Source: Centrapalus pauciflorus
Lineage: Eukaryota; Streptophyta; Magnoliopsida; Asterales; Asteraceae
Assembly (NCBI GenBank): GCA_020465985.1
Contig: JAANYP010003850.1
Coordinates: 620,001-684,000 of the forward strand
DNA: 64,000 nt
Reading direction: 5' to 3'
Positions 23,538 to 36,000 of this stretch are shown here, piece after piece (within the stretch, counting starts at the first letter, position 1; every line of letters starts with the position of its first letter). The notes below the pieces were generated by a model that was not told where the DNA came from, did no database searches, and saw only the letters and a program-made list of their open reading frames with translations. Position numbers and translations under genes: made by a program.

Positions 23538-24483
23538 TTTACTTAATAATTTACATTATAAAATTATATAAACATAATAATTATACTACGATATTAAATA
23601 GGACTCGGGTCGGGGATTAAAGCATTTATCATCTCCGTTCAACTCAGGCTCGGGGAATCCCCGACCAAGTCGGGTCGGATTTTTTCCAAGCCTACTCCTA
23701 GATGAAGGTAACTGGTTGCAACATATAACATATTGGTTTATTAAGATTTTACGCTTTTTATGACAACAAAAATGATTGGGGTTTTTAATAACAAAAATTA
23801 CCCAACTATGAGGTTTTTTAACGTAAATATCCCATAAAAATCCTAGTATTTTAAATCTCTACTGGAACCTTTAATTGTTGTTTTGTTATTCTAATTGAAA
23901 ATTTAATGTATGTCATACTCACTTTTCAATTATACTTTTTCCGAACGTTTGTTTATACGTAAATTGCAATTGGCTTGAGAGTCAGATTTTACATTTGAAA
24001 ATATTTGCGGCCCAAGGAAATTTGACATCTTATTTACAAAAAACACATGAAAAGCCCAAAAGCGAATTAACTTAAAACGTTTTATTTTTTATTTTTTGTC
24101 ACATTAATTAATTTGATTAACATACTAAATTATTTGTAGTTGTGAAAGTAAGACCAAATATTTTTTAAAGGCAAAATATACAAAGTTGGAATACCAAAAC
24201 AGAACAAATTTGGTTAATGACAACTCTAGGTTCTCTTTTTTCTTTTTTCTTTTTTTCCTGGGAACAAATCCAAAATTCGTGTTTGTGTATGACCCTTGTG
24301 GTAGTTTTGTAAATATGACCTTAACACTCAACAAAATACTATAATGTTTTATTCTTTCAACTTCTCCAATCAACCAGTGATGATGATGGGGAGATATAAC
24401 TATTTTTCTGGCTTGCAAGGCTCCTATATCCAAACAAGAAACGGACCCAATTAAGGGAGATTTGTAACGATTAAGGGTGCTCA

Positions 24484-24676
24484 AAGGACAACGTGACGTT
24501 TGCAGTCATGTTGTTTAAGTCGGAAACACTTTACTGGTGGGATATGGTGAGAGTTGTGAGGCATGGTAAAACGGCTTCCGAATTGGCATGGAAAGATCTC
24601 AAGAGGATGTTGGAAGAGAAAGTGGGAGATTTAACTCCTACCATACTTTACGGTGTACTGATAACATTCAAACTGT
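24484..24676 (+). pseudogene. Ty3/Gypsy-type gag fragment
   Basis: One frame reads VTFAVMLFKSETLYWWDMVR followed by GKTASELAWKDLKRMLEEKV, the conserved plant Ty3/Gypsy gag block (A.L....A..WW ... W..F...F...). The reading frame ends about 60 residues in and no LTR, zinc knuckle or polymerase is nearby, so this is a relic. Confidence 0.65.
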
Positions 24677-24679
24677 AAA

Positions 24680-25655
24680 CTCACTAGGCCTTATGCTTAT
24701 ACAAAAACCCTCATAAAATTTGTACGTAGCAACTAACAACGGGAAAGGTAAGGAGAAAACTTGAAGACAGGTCTTGTTTGGTGTGGACGAGCATGAAACC
24801 TTTTTTGTGGGAGATTTATTTTAAATTAGTTATCGTGTATGTAAACCTTAATGATTCTAACTTCCATACATATGACATTAGATTGTTTTGCTGTGGATAA
24901 ATTTGTATCGTTGATGACTTGATGTTATTAACTTCTTATGTACATCCTGGCTAGTGGCTACGAGATGTTGGGTCCATTCAGTTGACATGTTTTCAGCGAA
25001 ATTTTCCGTTGAAAACAAAAAGGTTTCTAAAAAACGCGTTTAAATCTATTGTTTTTAGATTTTTTCAATTTTTAGCTTTCAAAATTACAAAGAAACTTGA
25101 AAAAATATTTTAAGGTTTTCACCTTTTATTTTCAATCTAGTCACCTCAATTTATGTTATAAAATGGAGTTAAAATTGAAAAGGGCAAGAACTATTTATAG
25201 CACATCGAAACTATGTGTTTTCATAAAAAACGTTATGTTTCAATTTTATTAAAACTTCAAATAAAAAAAGTATCACCTACTAAATGCACCCTAATAACCT
25301 ATAGTTTTAGGCTTTCACAGATCATGAAAACATAAATGCAACAACACCAACATAGTTGCCACTTCTGCTGGTTTACTCTTGCAGATATAATACTCTTTTA
25401 ATAATCACATTACTTCATTTTGTAATCAAAGACAAATATGATGGTCAAAAAAGTCAAGTAACATCTTTAAATATTAAGCAACAAGTTCCAGATCATGTGC
25501 ATTTTCAAGACTCAACAACTAGCATAGTAAGTAACCATGTCAGAAAGCAAAATTAGAAAGAAAAAAAAAACCTCAATATCAAATCTCATCCACAGATATT
25601 TAAGGGTCTATCTGTGTGCACAACTACAAATGATACCTCATAGTAACACAAGTTT
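24680..25655. other. Intergenic downstream of OST4
   Basis: No gene seen. Contains short poly-A and AT-rich stretches; part of 25560-25661 is probably the OST4 3'UTR on the minus strand. Confidence 0.4.
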
Positions 25656-25661
25656 TCATCT

Positions 25662-25775
25662 TTAGCTCGCTTCGTACTTGGGGTCAGCCAACACGTAGTG
25701 GTACGCTATGACAAGAGCGAATATGAATATGCCAAGGAAATTAGCAATGAATCCCAGATCTCCATCAGTGATCAT
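25662..25775 (-). CDS. OST4: Oligosaccharyltransferase subunit OST4, 37 aa
   Basis: Mini-subunit of the ER oligosaccharyltransferase complex that transfers the dolichol-linked glycan to Asn in nascent proteins; OST4 stabilises the catalytic STT3 subunit. The 37 codons read MITDGDLGFIANFLGIFIFA then LVIAYHYVLADPKYEAS. That is a short lumenal N-terminus, one hydrophobic transmembrane helix (about residues 8-25) and the conserved YH.VxADPKYE tail of plant OST4. The ATG is the first base triplet after a splice acceptor (tcttgcag), so the whole coding sequence is in exon 2. Identification rests on length, the single helix and the tail motif. Confidence 0.9.
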   Translation of the reverse strand: MITDGDLGFIANFLGIFIFALVIAYHYVLADPKYEAS

Positions 25776-28013
25776 CTGCAAGATGACAGTTGGTTAGAGA
25801 CCAAATATTCAAGACTATGCATATAACATAGTGGGTCAAAAGACCCAAACAAACAAGAGCCACTTAACTGGGGCATTGCAGACCCACAACTCTACTAGCT
25901 GATATTAAGCTTTGAACATAAATAGCCTATTCGTGAAATTCGGTGTCTACTTAATACAAATAGATCCCCAACTCTGGCCAAGCCACTTCATCTCGACTTG
26001 AAGATTTCTTGACTCAAGTTAAAGCAAATAATAATGATACACAGCCACACAGGACCCTTGCCAGTTGCCACTATGACCCCAAAGACAATTTACGGGGTAG
26101 GCAATTGATATGTTTTTCCTTGATTCAACTCAATAGACTTAAAGCTTCAGGTGTTTCTAAGTAGAACTTCAGGCATACATGACTCCATGAGTAATATATC
26201 AATTAACATATTAATGATCTAGATTCTACTATGATATATCAGTAACTTAGTGCTTCTCTAATAAATAAAAACTAGCTATGATCAGAAAATGAATATTACT
26301 TGATTTTAAAGCCAAACTACCTATAAAAACCCGACTATCAAGTTCAAACTTACAGGTTCATTCCTGAAATTTTCAAGAGCAATTGAGCACAAACCAAGTG
26401 ATCAGGGAGGAGGACATACAGAAACAAATGAGATAGGAATTATAGATAAATTCAAGACCAAGGAGGAGGATGTAATAAAAAATTTTGGTTTCTCGTAAAA
26501 AATTTAAATCAAATATGAACCATATACTCCTTGTTAAGAAACTGTAAATCAGTGCTACAAAATTTGTTGAATATCACTGTCCATTCTGTGTCTGATCTAA
26601 TGGTTTTTGAAGGAACCGGAAGAAATTTGGAAATTCGGATCAACTCCATAAACTAATGCAAAAAGACTATCATCCATGGCTTCAGATTTGACATCTGATG
26701 CTATGTCCCATGCTCCCATATATTATTGAACTATTCACCAGATACAAAGAGAGCAAAAATTTTCAATATTTTGGGACTATAAACCAAGTGCAGGGGACAA
26801 GAGTTTGAATTGGAGGATTTAAACAACTCACTTAGGATTTGGATTTAAAAATACTCTCATGTAATGTTTGGATAGAAAATAAAAAGAGAGGATTTAGCTT
26901 CATTTAGGATTTCATATTTCCCACTTCTCCACCTTTCATAATTCATCCATCCCCCTAAATATTTCAAAATCCTCTATCATTTTAGAATCCATCATTTTGA
27001 ATTCATTCAATCCAAACGCCAAGGTTTTTCAAAGGTCACGGGATATAATGTGGATCAAAATCCATTGATTACAATACTACGAATAATTCTCATGAAAATC
27101 CCTTAACATTGTTGTATAAAAAGACCAAAATTTGCAAACTAAACACAAGATAACCATCAACCTAGACTCTTGTAGTTGGCATCAAAATGGTATGCTTCAT
27201 CTTTTTGGAATTAATCATCGTAAACCCACTCTCAGAGACAAGAAAAACTTTCCTAACTTTGTATCTAGAAACCAAGTACTGATGGTGTAAGAAATTCAAC
27301 TGCAAAACCTAATGGACTTTGAAGATAACACTAAAAAAGAAATTAATGATAACAATAATAAAACCAGAACAGCTATTGAGAAGTTAAATTGTACTGGTTG
27401 AACATCAAGCCTTTCTAATCATTCAAAAAAATTTCGTCCTCTATCGTTGCATAAAATGATCAAAAACTGCAAACTAATACAAAACTTATTGATCTCCATT
27501 CAGTTCTTAAAATATTAACATAAACATACACTCTGATATATGGTAAATCGAACAATACAAAAATTTGGATCTAGAAACAAAGTGCAAATGATGAAGAAAT
27601 GAACTTTAAATAGAAACGAAGAATAACAGGACCCTAACAATCCGCTACGTACTGATCACCCAAGATTTCAAGATTCTGAATCTAACCATGCTCCAGCTTC
27701 AATCAAATCAATCATCAGTAACAAACACACGCAAAGACAGACTAATTAACAGCAACAAGTTTCAATTTGGTAAAAACAAAATCAACTGTAAAATCTCATG
27801 ATTTCTGACAATCACAAAAGAGAAATCGAACCAAAACATGCTAAATGAACTGATGGTAACAACTAGGTTTTCGACCTCCAACCTAAAACCCTTCTCTATC
27901 TTCTACAAAACTTAAAAAATAACTCAAATATCAAATTTCAGAATCAAGTAGAATAATAATGAATACATAGATACAAATTTCAATTTTCACAGAATTAGAA
28001 AGAAAGCGCGTAC
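25776..28013 (-). other. OST4 5'UTR intron, 2238 bp
   Basis: The donor is AAG|GTACGC at 28014/28013 and the acceptor tgcag|ATG at 25776/25775 on the minus strand. The probable non-coding exon 1 is 28014 to about 28075. The intron is AT-rich, with a MITE-like stretch near 26800-27050 (ggatttaaacaactcac to attcaatccaaacgcc). No coding exon is seen inside. Confidence 0.7.
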
Positions 28014-28159
28014 CTTGAATGCCGATTAGCTGCTCCGTTAGACGAAGAGATCGAAAGAGAGATGCACGATCGGTAAGTTCAAAAAATTAGGTTATATGTG
28101 CAAATTTCAATAAAATCGTACGGTAATGATTGCTTTTATAAAAATAAAAAAGTCAATCA

Positions 28160-28231
28160 TGTGGCTGCTGGGATTCGAGCCCAGGTCTCCACGGCCACAA
28201 CGTAGAATTCTTACCACTAAACTACAGCCAC
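28160..28231 (-). tRNA. tRNA-His (GTG)
   Basis: The minus strand reads a full 72-nt cloverleaf. The acceptor stem is GTGGCTG / CAGCCAC with discriminator A, then a D-arm with AGTGGTAAG, an anticodon loop TTGTGGC (anticodon GTG) closed by CTACG / CGTGG with one U-G pair, and a T-arm GGGCTCGAATCCC. A CAA motif lies just upstream and a run of six T on the transcribed strand follows (28147-28152), as expected for plant Pol III tRNA genes. There is no intron. Confidence 0.95.
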
Positions 28232-30094
28232 ATTCGTTGTGAAACAATGAAGTTTATCATTCACGATTTAGCTACTAGGCTAATAGTATTTGTTTCATTG
28301 TCTTTCATCGCTTAAAAAAATGTTTTGTGCAAGAAAAATATATATGATTTTCTTTTTAAAAATAAATTTCGGGTGAAAAAATGTTTATATGATTTAAAAG
28401 TAATTATGTATGTTTGGCTTTGAGTATAAAAATATGATTCGAAAAAATATCACTCATTATTTAACGTACCATAAGGTACTACCATTAAAAGAACTTTTTA
28501 ATTTTTTTTTCCATATATATGTTTTAATTAATATTATAAAGATGATGTGTAATTTCGACATACATTCATATTTCCTATCGGTCATTTGTCATTTTATTGT
28601 AAATATGTTTGGATTGCTGTGATCGTTTTGGTTGTGGGCGAACATGAGATGGTTCGGTTTGGTTGTTGGCCAAAACCGAATCCAAAACGAAAATTTTGGT
28701 TTTTGAGTTGGAGGAACGTTCAGATTCGGGTTTTCGGGTTTCCGGTTTGGATTGTAAATTTTTTTGTTCACATCCGTGAGTTCTTTGATTTTGTTTTTGG
28801 GTTTAAACATGAAAAATCTTAGACATTTTTTTAATAAAAATTGAGTAGTTTTTACTAAATTTATGATTTTCTAGTCTAAAGTTAAACACTGTTTGATAAA
28901 TCATAAATAATTAATTGTTTACGATAGTCATAATTTCATACTTTGATTTAATAAAATTGAATATTAATTAGTTTGATACTTTAATTTATTAAACTTACTA
29001 ATTTAGGATTTAAAGTAATAGTTTAGTAGGTTTATCATGTAGAAATATATTAAGAATGCTTATACAAAATAATTAGCATTACTACATCACATACAATTAA
29101 AATAAACATAACTATTAACCATATAAATTAATTAACAAAATTACATATATAAATGTCAACAATAATATTATAAAAATTAAAATTAATAAAGAAGATGAAC
29201 TTTAAATAAATTAGTAAAGAAAATATATAATTTTAATTAAAATAAAAGTTAAATTTTAAATAAAATACGAACAATAGTAAATGTAAATAAAATATTAAAA
29301 TAAGTATATTTATAAATAAATAAGTGTGTTTATAATAAATTAAGCATATCTATAAATAATATAATTATAAAGATAAAATAAAATAAAATAAATGTTGGAC
29401 TATAAATGGGTAAATAATAAAACAATAGGGACTAAAAGCGTTTCAATAAAAAGGGTAAAAATGTCATTCTTACAAATTTAACAGTTGTGTCGTTAAGTTT
29501 AACGGACGAGGGACTAAAAGGGCACAAAATTAGCAAAATATGGATGAAATTTGACCTTATTATGGTTAAGGGACTGAATCCGGGTAAACCATCAAACCAC
29601 AAGGACCAAAAATGTCATTTTACTCTAAATTTTAAGACATACAAAGGGTAGATTGGTCATTTCGTTAATAATGAATATTTATTATGAGTTTCAAACTAAT
29701 AAAAAAGAATAAATAAATAATTTGGATATATTTGATATATTTCAAAGTTTTAAAGGGTATATATGATATTAAAGTTTTAAATTGGGTAAATATGATATTA
29801 TGAAGTTTTAGGACACATATGAAATTCTTTTTTTGACTTGGGTATATATGATATTATGAAGTTTTAGAGGGACATGATAAAATTCTCAATTTAAAATACA
29901 TGAGAAAGTAATTAATTGAGAAAAATCGCTTCAGTTTAATTTTGAGAGAGAATCCAACCCCAAATCAATTACTTTGATTTTTCGGTTTGGTTTTTGGCCA
30001 TCTATCAGTCGAAAGTCAGGGAAAAGAAAACCCGCCCTATCCCCCAAACCAAAACACCAGCCAGTCCTTGAAGAGTAGGAGGGAGCGAGCGACC
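28232..30094. other. Intergenic with repeat fragments
   Basis: 28625-28830 has ggttcggtttgg-type motifs. About 29400-29640 resembles one end of a long-TIR element (cacaaggaccaaaaatgtca then ttttactc), with no partner end found. 29700-29895 repeats the gggtatatatgatatta motif also seen in the fold-back element of MetRS intron 5. The MetRS 5'UTR occupies roughly the last 100 bp. Confidence 0.5.
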
Positions 30095-33000
30095 ATGGCG
30101 GCAAGGGTGCAACACTCCCTTCAATTTCAAAGAAACAGTCTCACCTCCTTCATCTTCTCATCATCTTTCCCTAATTCCATCAACAAAACCCAGTTTAATT
30201 TCCCTTCTAAATGGTTCTCATCTTCTTCTTCCAAAAGACCAGGACCTGCTTTATACTGCACTTGCTCTACTTCTACCGATTTAAGCTCAGCAACACAATA
30301 CCACCCTTTTGTTCTCACCACTCCTCTGTATTACGTCAATGCTCCTCCTCACATGGGCAGTGCCTATTCCACCATTGCCGCCGATGCTATTGCTCGCTTT
30401 CAGGTACCTTACATTTGATCCAACAGTTTTTCTTCAATAAAATTTGAATTCTTCTAAATTTTACTACTTTTTCTTAATCCTCAAATCTAATACGGCTATG
30501 GACTGTTTTGCCTATTGAGGACATACGTGTAGCACACTTCACAACATGTAGATGCATATGCTATAACTTATCGTAAAATTTAGTGCTTTGCAAATCGACT
30601 TTTAAAGTCAAAATGCAGCTATTCGTACTCATTACATATTGTAGTATCTTTTGAACTCACTTTCTTGGGATCAAGAAAAAATCATACGAGGTTTACAAGC
30701 CTTCTTATTATGTGATGAGATCTTGATTCCTAATTGAAGAGAGTTGAGGATTAATTTTAGGATAAATTTGATTTCACTCATTTTCTCCTCATCAACTATA
30801 GCGATAAATTTAATTTCACTCAAATTCTCCTTATCAACTATAAAGGGGTGTTTGGTACGGTGGAAGAAATCATATTAGGTTTACAAGCTTTTCTGTTACG
30901 TGACAAGAGACTTGATTCTCAATGGAGGAAATAGAGAATGGATTTTAGTATATAAATTTTGTTTCTCTCATTTCGTTACTAAAATGGAGAGAATAAAAAA
31001 TATGGAAAGTAAATGGAGTTTTATTGTATTTTCTTCATTTTCATTGTTACGTGTAACTATCATTGGTTAAAATACCTTATAAATTCCATTCCATGTTACC
31101 AAACACCCCTAAGAGAATCAAAAACATAGAAAGAGAATGGAAATTTAGTAGTTTTTCTTTATTTCTCTATGTCAACCTTTGTACATGTACAAAAATCGTT
31201 TTTTAAAAAAGCTTTATAAACGTAACAAATTTTATTCCATTCCATTGCACTTTACCAAACATCCCCTAACGTCAAACTCTAGCTCTTGTCTTGACATGGA
31301 CTATGGAGTTGTATTGGTACATTATAATTGTAATTTGGTTTAGTTGTCTTCATGAACCGACTGTTCATAGAAATAATTATTTTGTGGTTTCACTTGAAGA
31401 TTCTGATATTACTGTTTGAAAATCAAAACTGATTAGAGTAGATTGAAATATTTCAAAATATTATAGCTTTGGTGTTGGAAGATTGAACTAAGATGATCAT
31501 TCAAGATCATTAAATGTCTTAAACTATTATAAGAAGGGCGTTGTGGTTTTTTCTTCCTTCTTTTACAAGATGTTGCCTTTTATATTGCTCATTATGTATC
31601 TGATTCTGAAGATGAAGTGCTTAGAGTTGAAATGTAAGGATCCTTGCTTATGCAAGTGCCAGTTAGAACTCTTTTGATATCTCATATGCCTCCATTCCAA
31701 AATGCTGCAGCAATTTCCTCTGTGGGGTGTCGGAAATTAATTGCAATGTCTTCCTTTGTCAATAATTTTAAGCCAAAATTACCTCTTTGACCATTGGGGG
31801 ATCATCAGCACCGGCCATCCAATGGAAATCAAGTATGAATCAGTAGACATTATTTTAGGAGTATAAGGGAATCAGGAGTTCTTGTCTTTCTTTTAAGTTT
31901 TAGATTCAAAGATTAATTTCTAATGTTTTACAAAATATGCAGACCAGATGTTTCAAATTAACCAAATGTCCAAATATCAACAACACAACAATCCCCTATT
32001 CTGTTTGCTGATATTGATATTTTCCTAATATTTTCTCATATTTCTCTTGATATTTGGAAATGGATATTCAATTAATACACAGACTCTTTTTTTAGCCTAC
32101 ATACCTACTCTGTTGCCACACATTGCATTTATTTTGGACAAAGCGAGTGGCTTTAGAAACTAGTAGGAGATACTTGCATTTTTTGTTCTTTATTAAAAGT
32201 AATAATAATCTGGTATGCACTTATCCTCAAAGTCTTCAATTTCTGTGGTTCACTTCCAATTTTTGTTATCTGGGCAAGCTAGCGCTAGCAAGCAATGACC
32301 ACCAACTTCAAGAAGTGAAAATTAATATTCTACTTAAGCACTTGGGGTCAACCATGAGATTGTAAGCTTGCAACAATTTTCAGTGTTCAATAAAGTTTCA
32401 TATCTCCGTACAATTTTGGAAATGGTAAAGGTGGATTTGAGTGAATATTGTTATTTTAACCTCTATGTTGGTTTGAGCGGGGTCACTTGTATCTGAGGGA
32501 AGGGAATTATTATGTCAACATAATTGCAAACAAGAAAACTTTAACGTTCTGATTTTTAATCAGGTAGTCTTAGAATTAGAAATGGCTCACTTGCATCAAC
32601 CAAATGAAATAGCACCCATGTGGGCTTATCGATAAGTACATATATGTGGAACGTTTTTTCCGGTGTAAAACATGGTGTCTATAAGTTTAACCTATAGTTT
32701 AATTTGTATTCTAAAAGTTGTTTCTAATGTCAGAGGCTTATTGGAAAGAAGGTTATATTCATCACCGGCACAGACGAGCATGGAGAAAAAATAGCTACTG
32801 CTGCCGCTGCAGGTGGCTCCACCCCAAATGACCACTGTGATGCGATTTCGCAATCCTATAAAGCACTGTGGAAAGATGTAAGTCATTTTTTTTTAATAAA
32901 TCTCATATTTGTTACCTACATATTCTTCTAATTTTATTCTTAATGTTGTGTTTTGCTTTCTTACATTGAATCTCAGTTAGATATATCTTATGACAAGTTC

Positions 33001-36000
33001 ATCCGCACAACTGATCCTAAGCACGAAGCCATTGTCGAAGAATTCTATACAAAGGTTCTTGCGAATGGTGATATTTATCGAGCTGATTATGAAGGCCTAT
33101 ACTGTGTGAATTGTGAGGAGTACAAGGTCAGTACCTTGACTTCGTGTGAAACCTACAAAAACTTTGATACATTTACAAATATTTGGAAAGGGTTTATGTG
33201 GTTTAATGACACACTTAACTTTTTAACATCTGCAGGATGAGAAAGAATTGCTCGCCAACAATTGTTGTCCAATGCACCTAAAGCCATGTGTCTCAAGGAA
33301 AGAAGACAATTACTTTTTTGCCTTGTCAAAGTATCAGAAAAGATTGGAAGCGATTTTAGACAATAATCCAGATTTTGTACAGCCTATGTATCGTTTAAAC
33401 GAGGTGAGACGTTAATATATAGACTTTTGTAACACATCAGTTGTCTTGCAAGTTTGATTCATTTTCATTCAAAAGACATCCTTTATTTCTTCACCCCCTC
33501 CCCTCCTCCTCTAATATAGCATTTTCGATGCATAAAATGGTTTAGGTTCAAAATTGGATAAAAACAGGGCTCAAAGATTTCTCTATTTCCCGAGCTTCCG
33601 TGGATTGGGGTATTAGAGTTCCTAATGACCCGAAGCAAACCATATATGTCTGGTTTGATGCATTACTAGGGTAAGTTAACTTTCCTATGCATTTTCTCTC
33701 TTGCTGTAATCATCATTAGAAATGATTAAGGGCAAATTACCAAGAAAGGTAATATAAAATTCAAAAATTGACAATAAAGAAAATGTTAAATTTTTTAGAC
33801 CAAATAAGATAATATAAAATTAAAATTTAACAAAAAAGGGTATTGATGACCAATTAAGAAGGTAAATTTTAATTGTCTGCTTCTTTTTTTGATAAAAGAA
33901 TAATATTTGAATATCTTTCTTGGCTTAAAATTTGAATTTCATGTTCTTTCTAGGCCAAAATAGAATTTTACGTTACCTTTTCTCGGCAAATTTTTTTTAC
34001 AATACCTTTTTTGTCAAATTTTGTATTTTATATTACCTTTCTTGGTAATTTTCCCCATGATTAATGATACAGATTTGGTCCAACAAATTCCTCTATTTGG
34101 TATTTACTGAAAGGTTTTTTAGATATTAGACAAATGATTATGATAAATTTTTAAACTATGCACCACCAAGTCAAACATTATAAATTTTAGGGCAAATTAC
34201 CAAGAAAGGTAACATAAATTACAAAAATTGACAATAAAGATAATGTGTAATTTTTTAGGCCAAGAAAGATAACATAAAATTCAAATTTAATAAAAAAGGG
34301 TATTGATGGCCAATTAAGAAGGTAAATTTTTAATTTTATGTTATCTATTTTGGTAAAAGAATAATATCTGATTATCCTTCTTGGCCTAATATTTAAATAT
34401 CATGTCCTTTCTCGGCCAAAATAAAATTTTACATTGCCTTTTTCGGCCAAAATTTTTTTACAATACCTTTATTGTCAAATTTTATATTTTATATTATCTT
34501 TCTTGGTAATTTTCTCTAAATTTTATGGGACGCGTAAAAAACCTCCTTTTTAATTTTGGGAGGATTCTGTGTATATTTGTCTTAAACTTCATAATATCAT
34601 ATATACCCAACACAAAAAAAAAAAAAAGATTTCGTATATATCCCTATTAAACTTCAAAATATTATATATGTATACCCAATTTATTATTTTAATATCATAT
34701 ATACCCTTTCAGACTTGTAAATATATCAAATATATTCAAAATTTTAATTTAATAATTTTTTACTTTAAAGCTCATGATAACTTTAGTTGTTAATTAATGA
34801 CCAATATACCATTCGCTAGTTTCTTTTACAACTAAAATTTATTGTATCATATTTCCTTGATTTACATAAAAAAAATTTTCCACTGTATATCAAACTCATG
34901 AGATTGAAATGAAACTACAGATAATATCATATATTAAATATATGGAGACAACCATATATCAAATATTTGGAAAGTTGGAAACTATTATTATAGGCATTTG
35001 TGTGGTTTGCTGAATCAAAAGAAATGGAGTGGTCATACATGTTATTTAGGAGGAGAGGGGTGGGTTATATGAGTTTGTTTCTCAAAGACTCATACATCAT
35101 AGCATGACAACTTTGACCAAAAGAAAATAGAAAACATGAGCGTAAGATTCTTCTACTATTTTGTTTCCTTCTTAATATTCCCAAATTTGCTTCTGAACGT
35201 GTGATCGCAAATAGTTCTGTCGTTTCCATCTCAAAAAATAAAATCAGTAAATATGCAATTTTCTCCTCGGTGAAGTCCACATAAAAGTTAAGGTATCAAA
35301 TCATACTTCCTGGACTTGAAGTAGATTAATTTGATTGGTTTAATCGGCGATTATCAATGGCGATCTTCTTTTGATTGATACAAAATATTGGTGGAGAGAA
35401 AGAGCAAATGTATTTGATCCTTCATCTTATTTTCTATAATATCAGAGACAACAATTTGGAGGGAAGATAGATACTAGTTTGGAGGGAAGAGTTATTGATT
35501 TATCGGGAAACAAAAAAGGGTATAAATGTCTTTAAGTAATAACTAATAATTGTTAAGAGCATTTATAATTTTAAAATGAATAAATTAAATTTCGAATATG
35601 TGTGATATATTTAAAAGTTTGAAAGAGTATATATGATAATAAAATATTAAATTGGGTATATATGACATGAAGTTTAAAGCTTAAGAGAGATATCATATAT
35701 ATATGAAATTCTCCTCTTCTTTTTTTGGGGTTAAACGTGATTGTCAAATCTTCTGTCTGTGATTTATGTCCATTATGCAGTTATATATCAGCATTAGCTG
35801 AGGACCAGGAGCAGCCCAGTTTACAAACGGCAATTTCCTCGGGTTGGCCTGCTTCATTGCACTTGATTGGCAAGGTATGATGGGGCTCATAGCTTCATAT
35901 TTCAATCCAATTGCATTTGATTCATGCTACTTGCCTCTTCTTCAGGCGAAAACGAGAAGTCCTTCATACAAATGGAAAGAAATTTAATTAGTTAAAAGTT

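Larger units (their letters stand above)
22485..23694. mobile_element. hAT-type element with nested insertions, 1210 bp
   Basis: Ends taggcatgg / ccaagccta and flanking ctcgtaga / ctcctaga (7 of 8 bp; 22477-22484, 23695-23702) mark a second member of the 6001-6639 family, with the same G/C-rich cggggatcggg motifs near each end. Its AT-rich middle has been filled with other repeats: a (TA)n run at 22670-22742, a Mutator-like MITE at about 22893-23190, (AT)n at 23189-23247 and an inverted-repeat element at 23250-23474. Confidence 0.85.
18091..24320 (+). repeat. Tandem duplication, unit 2 (carries UBC copy 2)
   Basis: Counterpart of 11971-16880. It is longer because the composite hAT element (22485-23694) inserted in its 3' flank after duplication. 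Homology with unit 1 resumes near 23750 and fades near 24320. Confidence 0.9.

Noticed and set aside
28586..28822. Overlapping 70-78-codon ORFs on both strands near the tRNA
   Set aside because: Both read through ggttcggttttgg-type repeat motifs; no coding evidence.
35065..35280. 71-codon minus-strand ORF inside the intron 5 fold-back element
   Set aside because: No similarity to a transposase or other family; the interior of the element is otherwise non-coding.
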